A stretch of DNA of 64,000 bases from Isoptericola halotolerans. Its GTDB lineage: Bacteria; Actinomycetota; Actinomycetes; Actinomycetales; Cellulomonadaceae. Below, piece after piece: positions 1-7,804 of this stretch (its first letter is position 1; each line of letters opens with the position of its first letter). The translations under genes and the position numbers were made by a program. The stretch spans positions 434,001 to 498,000 of the forward strand of contig NZ_PVTX01000001.1 of the NCBI RefSeq assembly GCF_003003075.1. The letters run 5' to 3'. Below the pieces are notes generated by a model that did no database searches, was not told the DNA's origin, and worked only from the letters and a program-made list of their open reading frames with translations.

Positions 1-394
1 ACGCGTTCCGCTGCGGGAACATCTGGTCGAACTGCGCGGCGGAGACCACGAAGTCACCGGGGTCGACGGGCGGGTCCGTGGGGTCGGGCGTCGAGCCGCC
101 GTCGCAGGCGCCCGCGGAGCGCCAGACGCCCCACTGGCCGGTGGTGCCTGGCGTCTCGCCGAGCGTCCACCACTGCGCGTCCCAGTTCTCGCCGCCGTGC
201 GACACGACGTCGCCGGCGGTGTACACGGTGCCCGCCGACCAGGCGGGCGCGCAGCTCGCGGCGGAGGCCGACGCGGCGGGACCGGCGGTGGTCCAGGCCA
301 GCGCGCCCGCGGCGGCGACCACGAGGGCGGTGAGGGCGGAGAAGGTGCGACGCACTGCGGCGCCGCGGAGGTCAAAGGCTGTCGATCGGGTCAT
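1..394 (-). CDS. GH19 chitinase with N-terminal CBM5/12, 5' part only
   Basis: Secreted enzyme expected to hydrolyse chitin outside the cell. Only the first 131 codons are present; the gene runs off the left edge. From the ATG at 394-392 I read a signal peptide (Arg15-Arg16, hydrophobic core about 18-35, likely cleavage near 46), a chitin-binding module of the CBM5/12 type at about 48-98 with the expected aromatic residues (Trp52, Trp71, Trp75, Trp76, Trp88, Trp91), a Pro/Asp/Thr linker to about 113, and then FVVSAAQFDQMFPQRN, which is how actinobacterial GH19 catalytic domains begin. A GAAAGG ribosome site lies about 6 nt upstream. The family call rests on this short catalytic start, so GH19 is likely but not proven; a secreted CBM5/12 protein is certain. 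Confidence 0.85.
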   Translation of the reverse strand, partial: MTRSTAFDLRGAAVRRTFSALTALVVAAAGALAWTTAGPAASASAASCAPAWSAGTVYTAGDVVSHGGENWDAQWWTLGETPGTTGQWGVWRSAGACDGGSTPDPTDPPVDPGDFVVSAAQFDQMFPQRNA

Positions 395-639
395 GGCGAA
401 CCTTTCGTCAGGGATGCTCACAGAACCGAGTCTGGGACGCCGCCCAGCGATGGACAACACCCGTACACCGACGCCTGACCGTGTGGAAAACCCTTAGCGA
501 GCGACGCCGTGCGGGCCTCGGGTGCGACCCGACGCCGCGGACTGCCGTCGACGATGGTCGTGCGACCGCGCGGCCACCTCCGTACCGTCGTAGGTGGAGG
601 GCGGCGGCGAGGCCGGGCTCCGGTGGGAGGAGGCGCGCC

Positions 640-1437
640 ATGGTGAGGCACCGGTCCGTGCACGGTGTCGACGTCGCGTACCGCCGCGCGGGCGAGGGTC
701 CGCCGCTCGTCCTGGTGCACGGGGCAGGAGAGGACGGCCGCCTGTGGACTCCGCAGCTGCGGTCGCTCTCGGACGAGCTCACCGTGGTGGCGTGGGACGA
801 GCCGGGCGCAGGGGGCTCGGGCGGGCTGCCCGAGGGTTTCGCGCTCGCCGACTACGCCGACGTGCTGGCCGGCCTGATCGTCACCCTCGGGCTCGCACCG
901 ACCCCCGTGTGCGGGCTCTCCTGGGGCTCGACGGTCACCCTCGAGCTGTCCCGGCGGCACCCCGAGCTCGTGTCCGGCCTGATCCTGACCGGCGCCTACG
1001 CCGGATGGAAGGGATCGTTGCCGGCCGCTGAGGTCGCTGCACGCGTCGCCGCCCTCGAGCCCCTGCTGGCAGCACCCGAGGGCGAGGTCGACCTGGTCCT
1101 GCCCGACCTGTTCGCCGCGGGGCCGCCCGGCCCGTTCACGGCGCTGGTCGATGCGATGGCGGCGAGCGTGCGCCGTGACAGCCTGCGCACCCAGCTGGCC
1201 ATCATGGCCGCGACGGACCTGAGTGCCCACCTGCCAGCGGTCCGGGTGCCGACGTTGCTGCTCTGGGGAGAGCTGGACGCCCGGTCGCCGCTCCGTGTGG
1301 CGCACGAGATGGCGCGGGTGATCCCGGGGTCGACGCTCGTGGTGATCCCGGAGTGCGGGCACGTCACGAACCTCGACCGGCCCGACGAGTTCGACCGGGC
1401 GGTCCGTGCGTTCTGCCGAGGGCTGCCCACCCGGTGA
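640..1437 (+). CDS. alpha/beta-fold hydrolase
   Basis: Cytoplasmic hydrolase of about 265 residues; substrate not identifiable. The fold markers are all visible: oxyanion-loop HGAGEDGRLW near residue 27, nucleophile elbow GLSWG with Ser94, acid Asp213 in WGELDARSP, and His241 in CGHVTN near the C-terminus. The reading frame is open back to 481, but the ATG at 640 is preceded by GGGAGGAGG six bases upstream, and the fold begins directly after it, so I use that start. The stop lies 3 bp from the stop of the convergent ArsA-like gene, with no obvious terminator between. No signal peptide or membrane segment. An esterase, lactonase or haloperoxidase-like role are all possible. Confidence 0.85.
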   Translation: MVRHRSVHGVDVAYRRAGEGPPLVLVHGAGEDGRLWTPQLRSLSDELTVVAWDEPGAGGSGGLPEGFALADYADVLAGLIVTLGLAPTPVCGLSWGSTVTLELSRRHPELVSGLILTGAYAGWKGSLPAAEVAARVAALEPLLAAPEGEVDLVLPDLFAAGPPGPFTALVDAMAASVRRDSLRTQLAIMAATDLSAHLPAVRVPTLLLWGELDARSPLRVAHEMARVIPGSTLVVIPECGHVTNLDRPDEFDRAVRAFCRGLPTR

Positions 1438-1440
1438 GGT

Positions 1441-2415
1441 TCAGCGCCACCAGGTCGCCAGACGGGCCAGCCCCTCCGCTCCGACGGGCTCGGCCGCAAG
1501 CAGCGGCACCTCGCAGCCGGGCACGTCGGGCAGCGCGGACCGCAGGGTGGCCAGGTGCGCCGACTCCGCCGCGTGGCGCGCGGCGAGCAGCTCGCCGGCG
1601 TCGGCGGGCGAGCGCTTGTTGACCACGAGCCCGCCCACGTCCACCCCGAGCCGGTCGAGCTGCCCCACGAGCTCGACCGTCTCCAGCACGGGCAGCCGCT
1701 CCGCGGCCAGGACGACGACGAACGTGCAGGCGTCGTGGTCCGTCAGCACGTCCCTCAGGTGCGCGAACCGCTCCCGCCGCCGGGTCAGCACGGAGCGGAT
1801 CTCGGCCTCGCGCCGTGCGGTCGCCTCGCCCCGGCCGCCCAGCATCTGGGCGGCGGCTCCGAGCCGGTCGGACCGGTCCCGGCGGCGCAGCAGGCCGTCC
1901 GTCCAGGCCCCCATGGTCTCCGGCAGGGACAGCAGCCGGGCGGTGTGCCCCGAGGGCGCGGTGTCCAGGACCACGAGGTCGTAGTCGGCCGTGCCCGTCT
2001 GGACGAGGTCGGCCACCCGCTCGAGGATCGCGGCCTCGTGCATGCCGGGGGCGTCACGGGCCAGGTCCAGGTGCCGGTCCACCTCACCGCCCAGGTGCTC
2101 GGGCATGAGCCGGCGCAACGTGGCCCGGACCGCGGCCAGGTGCGCCGCCGTCGTGCGCCCCGGGTCGATCTCGACGCCGTCGAGGGACCCGCCGGCCGCC
2201 CCTCGGGCGAGGTGGACGACGTCGTCGCCCACCTCGCGCTGCCACAGGTGGCCCAGGTTGTGGGCCGGGTCGGTGGAGACGACCAGCACCCGGCGGCCGG
2301 CACGAGCCTGGTCGAGCGCGACCGCCGAGGCGATCGACGTCTTGCCGACACCGCCCTTGCCGCCGAGGAACATGACACGGCGGCGGGCGGCCAGGCCGTG
2401 GAGGTCTAGCAGCAC
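1441..2415 (-). CDS. ArsA/Get3-like P-loop ATPase
   Basis: Cytoplasmic ATPase of the ArsA (anion-pump ATPase/Get3) class, 324 residues, a single ATPase half rather than the duplicated ArsA. The deviant Walker [11 protein letters not shown] sits near residue 20, switch I is [12 protein letters not shown], and switch II is [13 protein letters not shown] start at the GTG at 2415-2413, which overlaps the end of the upstream CC-tail gene by 10 bp and leaves a short leader ([12 protein letters not shown]) typical of the group; the ATG at 2373 would start right at the P-loop and is less likely. It is the last gene of the leftward cstA cassette. It lacks the ArsA metalloid-site cysteines I would look for (only two scattered Cys), so arsenite transport is improbable; coupling to the neighbouring CstA permease or its small partner is inferred from gene order. 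Confidence 0.82.
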   Translation of the reverse strand: MLLDLHGLAARRRVMFLGGKGGVGKTSIASAVALDQARAGRRVLVVSTDPAHNLGHLWQREVGDDVVHLARGAAGGSLDGVEIDPGRTTAAHLAAVRATLRRLMPEHLGGEVDRHLDLARDAPGMHEAAILERVADLVQTGTADYDLVVLDTAPSGHTARLLSLPETMGAWTDGLLRRRDRSDRLGAAAQMLGGRGEATARREAEIRSVLTRRRERFAHLRDVLTDHDACTFVVVLAAERLPVLETVELVGQLDRLGVDVGGLVVNKRSPADAGELLAARHAAESAHLATLRSALPDVPGCEVPLLAAEPVGAEGLARLATWWR

Positions 2416-2672
2416 GACACGTGGTCCAGGGGCGAGCGGTCCATGCCGAGGCGCGTGTGCCACTCGTGCACGCGGTCGGCCACCAGGGGCAGCAGCTCGA
2501 CGGTGTAGTACGCCGCGGGGTTGGGCACCCCGAGCGCCTCGGCGAGCACGACCAGGGTGAACAGGTCGTCCTCGTCCCGCTGGGCGCGAGCCATCGTGCG
2601 CCGGTACGGCGCCTCGTAGAGCTCGCGCAGACCTGCGGACAGGGCGGCGAGGGCGCTCGGGGTGCCGGGCAT
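2406..2672 (-). CDS. small CC-tail protein (cory-CC-star type) partner of CstA/ArsA-like genes
   Basis: An 88-residue soluble protein, mostly helical, ending in Ser-Cys-Cys followed directly by the stop codon. I recognise it as the family named cory-CC-star for that ending, which I recall as occurring beside ArsA-like ATPases. Core features are [24 protein letters not shown] at about 17-40, an acidic Gln/Arg/Asp stretch, and a conserved [24 protein letters not shown] segment near 58-79. Its ATG overlaps the cstA stop (ATGA, 2672-2669) and its stop overlaps the start of the ATPase, so the three are translationally coupled. Function unknown; the terminal cysteine pair suggests metal, thiol or partner binding. 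E. coli YbdD, a small partner encoded next to CstA, also ends in CC as I recall it, which makes the parallel worth noting. Confidence 0.7.
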   Translation of the reverse strand: MPGTPSALAALSAGLRELYEAPYRRTMARAQRDEDDLFTLVVLAEALGVPNPAAYYTVELLPLVADRVHEWHTRLGMDRSPLDHVSCC

Positions 2673-4411
2673 CAGGCCTCCTGGGTGGGGTTCCCGCCCG
2701 CACCGCGCGCGCCGGCGGCGGCCGAGCCGCTGGGCACCGGCTCGTCGGACTCCGGGTCGAAGGATCCCTTGCGTGCGGCGTTCATCGCGGCGGCGGCCTC
2801 GACGGCCACCCACAGCGACGCGACGAGGATGACGACGTCGAGGCCCAGCAGCAGCCAGCTCTGGTCCGCCCAGAACGTCCCGAGCTGCACGACGAGCGCG
2901 TAGATCGACATCACCAGGACGAAGACCAGCGGGACGAGCACGGGCACGGGGTTGCGCTTCTTGCGGAGCAGGATCACCGCCACGACCGCGAGCGTGAGGG
3001 ACGCCAGGAGCTGGTTCGTGGTGCCGAAGAGCGGCCAGATGAGCAGCCCGCCGTCCCCCTCGCCGCCGGAGCTGAAGACCAGCCCCATCGCGACCACGAG
3101 CACGACGATCGTGCCGACGACCTTGTTGATCCGGATACCCGCCAGCTCACCCGCCTCCTGGACGACGAACCGCTGCAGGCGCACGCCCGTGTCCATCGTC
3201 GTGGCGGCGAACAGCACGGCCATCGTGGCCAGGATGGTCGCCGACAACGAGGCGGGGATGCCGAGACCGGCGTTGACAATCGCGGCACCGCCGTCGACGA
3301 ACGCGCCGACGCCGTTGACGGCGAACGAGGAGTAGACCGCCTCCCAGTCCGCGACCGTCCGGAAGCCCGCCGTCGTGGCGATGATCGCGCCGAGCGCCAG
3401 CATGCCCTCGCCGACCGCGCCGAAGTAGCCGACGAACCGGCCGTCCGTCTCCTTGTCCAGCTGCTTGGACGACGTGCCGGACGACACCATGCCGTGGAAC
3501 CCCGAGATCGCGCCGCACGCGATGGTCACGAAGAGCAGCGGGACGAGGCTGGGCGTGTCCGCCGGCACGTTCTGGTTGACCGCGGGGGCGACGACGGCCG
3601 GGGTCGAGAACAGCACGGCACCGTAGAGGATGCCGAGCCCGATGAAGAGCTGGACGCCGTTGATGTAGTCGCGCGGCTGCAGCAGCACCCACACGGGCAG
3701 CAGCGACGCGATGCCGGCGTAGACGAACAGGGCCACGATCCAGAACGTCGCGGGCGACATGCCGAGGATCGGGTCGGGCAGGACGACCGGGAACCGGTCG
3801 CCGACGAGGATGAGCGAGTAGAGGGCGACGACGCCGATCACGGTCGTCACGAGCAGGTTGATCTTCCAGCGGTAGATCATCTGGCCGATGACCGCCGCCA
3901 CGGCGATGGCACCCCAGACCGGGATGACCGACGACGGGGTCGCGATGAGCAGGTTCTTGATGACCACGGCGAACGCGGCGATCACCATGAGCAGCAGCAG
4001 GAAGATCACCACGAGGAACAGGCCACGCCCGCGAGCGCCGATGTAGCGGCCGGACAGCATGCCCATCGAGCGGCCCTTGTTGCGGACCGACGCCCACAGC
4101 GCCCCCATGTCGTGCATGCCCGCGAAGAACACGGTGCCGAGGGTGACCCAGAGGAACGCGGGCAGCCAGCCCCAGATGACGGCGATGGCGGGCCCGACGA
4201 TCGGTGCGGCACCGGCCACCGAGGTGAAGTGGTGACCCCAGAGGACGAACTTGTTGGTCGGGACGTAGTCGACGCCGTCGCGCATCTCGTGGGACGGCGT
4301 GCGGTAGCCCTCGTCCAGCCGGTAGATGCGGCTGGCCAGGAACTTCGAGTAGAGGAAGTACCCGGCGAGGACCATGGCCAGGCCCACCACCATCAGCACC
4401 AAGGAGTTCAC
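2672..4411 (-). CDS. cstA: CstA-family peptide/pyruvate permease
   Basis: Polytopic inner-membrane transporter of the carbon-starvation CstA family (proton- or sodium-coupled uptake of peptides or pyruvate in the members studied). 579 residues; about 16 hydrophobic segments. Family signatures seen: [23 protein letters not shown] near the N-terminus, [37 protein letters not shown], a central [21 protein letters not shown], and [14 protein letters not shown] near the end. The frame is open to 4507, but the GTG at 4411-4409 has GGAG about 7 nt upstream and gives the expected N-terminus [13 protein letters not shown]. First gene of the leftward cassette with the CC-tail protein and ArsA-like ATPase. 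Two abutting CRP-like boxes lie 82-113 bp upstream, consistent with catabolite control of cstA. Confidence 0.92.
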   Translation of the reverse strand: MNSLVLMVVGLAMVLAGYFLYSKFLASRIYRLDEGYRTPSHEMRDGVDYVPTNKFVLWGHHFTSVAGAAPIVGPAIAVIWGWLPAFLWVTLGTVFFAGMHDMGALWASVRNKGRSMGMLSGRYIGARGRGLFLVVIFLLLLMVIAAFAVVIKNLLIATPSSVIPVWGAIAVAAVIGQMIYRWKINLLVTTVIGVVALYSLILVGDRFPVVLPDPILGMSPATFWIVALFVYAGIASLLPVWVLLQPRDYINGVQLFIGLGILYGAVLFSTPAVVAPAVNQNVPADTPSLVPLLFVTIACGAISGFHGMVSSGTSSKQLDKETDGRFVGYFGAVGEGMLALGAIIATTAGFRTVADWEAVYSSFAVNGVGAFVDGGAAIVNAGLGIPASLSATILATMAVLFAATTMDTGVRLQRFVVQEAGELAGIRINKVVGTIVVLVVAMGLVFSSGGEGDGGLLIWPLFGTTNQLLASLTLAVVAVILLRKKRNPVPVLVPLVFVLVMSIYALVVQLGTFWADQSWLLLGLDVVILVASLWVAVEAAAAMNAARKGSFDPESDEPVPSGSAAAGARGAGGNPTQEA

Positions 4412-4492
4412 GCTGTGCTCCGATCCAGTCGTCGTTGACCTTGTGCCGGGGAGTCTACGGCGGCCCCTGGGTGCCCGGGGCAGTCGTCCGTT

Positions 4493-4524
4493 CGTGACGG
4501 CCGTCACGTGTGAGTAGACTCACG
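4493..4524. promoter_or_regulatory. two abutting CRP/GlxR-like boxes between cstA and hppA
   Basis: Two 16-bp sites follow each other with no gap: CGTGACGGCCGTCACG at 4493-4508, a perfect palindrome, and TGTGAGTAGACTCACG at 4509-4524. Both fit GTGA-N6-TCAC, the core of the CRP/GlxR consensus TGTGA-N6-TCACA; the second matches that consensus at every defined base except the last. They sit about 100 bp from the starts of both divergent genes. CRP control of cstA is known in E. coli; binding by GlxR here is inferred. Confidence 0.6.
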
Positions 4525-4624
4525 CGCATCCCGCCGTCAACGGCGACGGCGGGGTGTCCAGCAGACGCTCCGCCCGGGTCGAGGAAGACCGGACGCGGTG
4601 CGTGGCACACGTCGAGGAGGACGG

Positions 4625-6916
4625 ATGCTCACACTCGGGTCCGACAGCATCACGATCGTCGCGGTCATCGCGGTGATCGCCCTGGCAGCGCTCGTGTGCG
4701 CCGCCGTGCTGCGGCGGCAGGTGCTCGCCGCGGCCGGTGGCACCGACAAGATGCAGGACATCGCCCAGGCGGTCCAGGAGGGGGCCTCCGCCTACCTCAG
4801 CCGGCAGTTCCGGACCCTGGCGCTGTTCGCCGTCGTGGTGTTCGCCCTGCTCTTCCTGCTGCCCGGCGACGGCGGGGTCCGGGTCGGACGATCGGTCGCG
4901 TTCCTCGTCGGTGCCGGGTTCTCCGCGGCCATCGGCTACCTCGGGATGTCGCTCGCCGTGCGGGCCAACGTCCGGGTCGCCGCGGCCGCCACCCGGCCCG
5001 ACGGCCGCCGGACGGGTGCTCGGATCGCGTTCCGCACCGGCGGCGTCGTCGGGATGTCGGTCGTCGGGCTGGGCCTCCTGGGTGCCGCCGTCGTCGTGCT
5101 GGTCTACCGCACCGACGCACCGGCCGTGCTGGAGGGCTTCGGGTTCGGGGCCGCGCTGCTCGCGATGTTCATGCGCGTCGGCGGCGGGATCTTCACCAAG
5201 GCGGCCGACGTCGGCGCGGACCTGGTCGGCAAGGTCGAGCAGGGCATCCCCGAGGACGACCCGCGCAACGCCGCGACCATCGCCGACAACGTGGGCGACA
5301 ACGTCGGTGACTGCGCGGGCATGGCCGCCGACCTCTTCGAGTCCTACGCCGTGACCCTCGTCGCCGCCCTCATCCTGGGCAAGGCCGTCATGGGGGAGCA
5401 GGGCCTGGTGTTCCCGCTCGTCGTCACCGCGGTGGGCGCCTTCGTCGCCCTGCTGGGCGTCGTGATCACCCGGATGCGGGAGAACGAGTCCGGCCTCACC
5501 GCCATCAACCGCGGCTTCTACGTCTCGGCCGTCGTCGGCGCCGGTCTCGCCGCCGTGGCCGCGTTCGTGTACCTCCCGGGCTCGTTCACGGGGATGGGCG
5601 GCACCGCGGACCTGACCGGCGTCACCTCCGACCCGCGCGTCGTCGCCTCGCTCGCCGTGCTCATCGGCATCGTCCTGGCCGGCATCATCCTGTGGATCAC
5701 CGGCTACTTCACCGGGACCGACTCGAAGCCGACCAAGCACGTGGCGGCGACCTCCCGCACCGGCGCGGCCACCGTGGTGCTGTCGGGCATCGGCGTCGGC
5801 TTCGAGTCGGCCGTCTACACCGCCGGCGTCATCGCGGCCGCGATCTGCGGCGTGTTCCTGCTCGCCGGCGGGTCCATCTGGCTGTCGCTGTTCCTCGTGG
5901 CGCTCGCGGGGTGCGGCCTGCTGACCACGGTCGGCGTGATCGTCGCCATGGACACGTTCGGTCCGGTGAGCGACAACGCGCAGGGCATCGCGGAGATGAG
6001 CGGCGACGTGGACGACGAGGGCGCCCAGATCCTCACGGACCTCGACGCCGTCGGCAACACCACCAAGGCGATCACCAAGGGCATCGCCATCGCGACGGCG
6101 GTCCTCGCCGCGACCGCGCTGTTCGGCTCCTACGCGGACGCCGTCGAGACGGCGGTCGCGGAGGTGACGACGGTGGGCAGCGGGCTCGTGGGCGCGATGC
6201 TCAGCTACGAGATCATCTCCCCGATCACGCTGGTCGGCGTCATCCTCGGCGCGGCCACGGTGTTCCTGTTCTCCGGCCTGGCGATCGACGCGGTCACCCG
6301 GGCCGCCGGCGCCATCGTCTACGAGGTGCGTCGCCAGTTCCGCGAGCACCCCGGGATCATGACCTACGACGAGCGGCCGGAGTACGGCAAGGTCGTGGAC
6401 ATCTGCACCAAGGACTCCCTGCGCGAGCTCGCCACCCCGGGCCTGCTCGCCGCCTTCGCACCCATCGCGGTGGGCTTCGGGCTGGGCGTCGGCCCGCTGG
6501 CCGGGTTCCTCGCCGGGACCATCGGCGCAGGGGTGCTCATGGCGATCTTCCTGGCCAACTCCGGCGGCGCCTGGGACAACGCGAAGAAGATCGTGGAGGA
6601 CGGCGCCCACGGCGGCAAGGGCTCCGAGGCGCACGAGGCCACGATCATCGGCGACACCGTGGGCGACCCGTTCAAGGACACCGCCGGCCCGGCGATCAAC
6701 CCCTTGATCAAGGTGATGAACCTGGTCTCGCTGCTCATCGCCCCCGCGGTGGTCATGCTCTCGGTGCCTGCGGACGCCAACCACGTGCTGCGCATCGCCA
6801 TCGCCCTGGTGGCCGCCGGCATCGCGATGGGAGCCGTGGTGCTCTCCCGCCTGCGTGCGGCGCGCGTCGACCGCGAGACCGAGCCGGAAGAGGTGCCCGC
6901 CGTCGCCACGCGGTGA
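4625..6916 (+). CDS. hppA: membrane-bound proton-translocating pyrophosphatase, K+-independent type
   Basis: Integral membrane pump that couples hydrolysis of pyrophosphate to proton export, recovering energy from biosynthetic PPi. 763 residues, about 16 transmembrane helices. Substrate-site motifs: GGGIFTKAADVGADLVGKVE near 200, DNVGDNVGDCAGMAADLFE, and the C-terminal set GGAWDNAKK, GDTVGDPFKDTAGPAINPLIK. In the motif GNTTKAITKG the position that is Ala in K+-dependent enzymes is Lys, so this belongs to the K+-independent proton-pumping class. The ATG at 4625 is preceded by GAGGAGGA about 4 nt upstream; the longer frame to 4598 lacks such support. Single-gene unit, divergent from cstA and convergent with the ECF transporter operon. 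Confidence 0.97.
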   Translation: MLTLGSDSITIVAVIAVIALAALVCAAVLRRQVLAAAGGTDKMQDIAQAVQEGASAYLSRQFRTLALFAVVVFALLFLLPGDGGVRVGRSVAFLVGAGFSAAIGYLGMSLAVRANVRVAAAATRPDGRRTGARIAFRTGGVVGMSVVGLGLLGAAVVVLVYRTDAPAVLEGFGFGAALLAMFMRVGGGIFTKAADVGADLVGKVEQGIPEDDPRNAATIADNVGDNVGDCAGMAADLFESYAVTLVAALILGKAVMGEQGLVFPLVVTAVGAFVALLGVVITRMRENESGLTAINRGFYVSAVVGAGLAAVAAFVYLPGSFTGMGGTADLTGVTSDPRVVASLAVLIGIVLAGIILWITGYFTGTDSKPTKHVAATSRTGAATVVLSGIGVGFESAVYTAGVIAAAICGVFLLAGGSIWLSLFLVALAGCGLLTTVGVIVAMDTFGPVSDNAQGIAEMSGDVDDEGAQILTDLDAVGNTTKAITKGIAIATAVLAATALFGSYADAVETAVAEVTTVGSGLVGAMLSYEIISPITLVGVILGAATVFLFSGLAIDAVTRAAGAIVYEVRRQFREHPGIMTYDERPEYGKVVDICTKDSLRELATPGLLAAFAPIAVGFGLGVGPLAGFLAGTIGAGVLMAIFLANSGGAWDNAKKIVEDGAHGGKGSEAHEATIIGDTVGDPFKDTAGPAINPLIKVMNLVSLLIAPAVVMLSVPADANHVLRIAIALVAAGIAMGAVVLSRLRAARVDRETEPEEVPAVATR

Positions 6917-6946
6917 GGTGGGCCGGGTCCGCTCCGAGCGTGCCGG

Positions 6947-7804
6947 TCACGCGAACGCGTAGACCGCCACCACCACGGCCACGGTCGCCCCGAGCAGCAG
7001 GGCGTCGCCCCCGGTCCAGCGCAGGTGCGCGAGCCGGAGGCGGCGCCCGTCGCCGGCGGCGGTGGCCGCGGTGAACCCGCGCGTCTCGAGCGCCTCGACG
7101 GTGGTGCGGGTGCGCTTGGCCGTGTTGAGGATCAGCGGGTAGAAGGCCTGCACGGCGATCCGGCCGGCGCGCGTCAGGGCGCGCCACCCCAGGAACCCGG
7201 CCCCTCGTGACGGCGCACCGCGCATCCGGTGACCGTCGACGATCGTCTGGAACTCGTCGACCAGCACCGGCACCATCCGGTACCCGTAGCTGACGGCGAA
7301 CCCGAGGATGGCGGGCGCCCGCAGCGCCAGCAGGGCGTCGGTGATCTTCTCCGGGTCGAGCGACACGAACGCCGCCATGGAGACCAGCGACACCGTGCTC
7401 AGCTTGAAGTACGCCTGAGCCAGCCCGGTGACCGATCCCAGGTCGCCGCCCAGCACCAGGACCAGCACGAGCAGGTAGCCCACCTGTCCCACGGTGGACA
7501 GCACGAACAGACCGAGCAGGAGCGGCCCGATCCGCGCGGCGAGCGCCGCGCCGAGGGCGAGCCCGAAGAACGCCCCCAGGACCCGCAGGTCGTAGGTGAA
7601 CCAGGGTGCCAGCGCGCAGACCGCGTACCAGAGGACGACGGCGCGCGGGTCGCGCCGCGCGAGGAAACCGCCGCGCGTGGCGTAGGCGACCCGCATGAGC
7701 TCGAGCTTGACCCACTCGACGCTCGTGCGGTCCCAGCCGGTCCGACGGCGGGCCCGGTGCTGCGCGGGCCGGGTCTCGGCGGGCGTGGACGTGGCGGCGC
7801 TCAT
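6947..7804 (-). CDS. ECF transporter transmembrane coupling protein (EcfT)
   Basis: T component of an energy-coupling-factor importer: the membrane scaffold that links the ATPase to the substrate-binding S component. 285 residues with an extended charged N-terminus (about 45 residues), five to six hydrophobic segments, and the two cytoplasmic coupling-helix signatures expected of EcfT, HRMRG near 200 and LETRG near 243. Its ATG overlaps the stop of the fused ATPase gene (ATGA, 7804-7801), so the two are translationally coupled. Last gene of the leftward HAD-S-AA'-T operon. Stop is 31 bp from that of convergent hppA. Confidence 0.9.
   Translation of the reverse strand: MSAATSTPAETRPAQHRARRRTGWDRTSVEWVKLELMRVAYATRGGFLARRDPRAVVLWYAVCALAPWFTYDLRVLGAFFGLALGAALAARIGPLLLGLFVLSTVGQVGYLLVLVLVLGGDLGSVTGLAQAYFKLSTVSLVSMAAFVSLDPEKITDALLALRAPAILGFAVSYGYRMVPVLVDEFQTIVDGHRMRGAPSRGAGFLGWRALTRAGRIAVQAFYPLILNTAKRTRTTVEALETRGFTAATAAGDGRRLRLAHLRWTGGDALLLGATVAVVVAVYAFA

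Noticed and set aside
395-639. DasR-type operator or other clear chitinase regulator site
   Set aside because: Intergenic region holds CTGGG-N6-CCCAG (near 433-448) and weak repeats, but nothing fitting the ACTGGTCTAGACCAGT class; no firm site called.
1441-2415. Arsenite resistance operon
   Set aside because: ATPase is ArsA-like but lacks the metalloid-binding cysteines, and no arsB, arsC or arsR is present; cstA context explains it better.
4520-6784. 754-residue open frame antisense to hppA
   Set aside because: Translates to Arg/Asp/Gly/His-rich low-complexity protein with no domain; typical shadow frame of a GC-rich gene. Same judgement for the frames opposite topA (37511-40651) and clpC (57294-59813).
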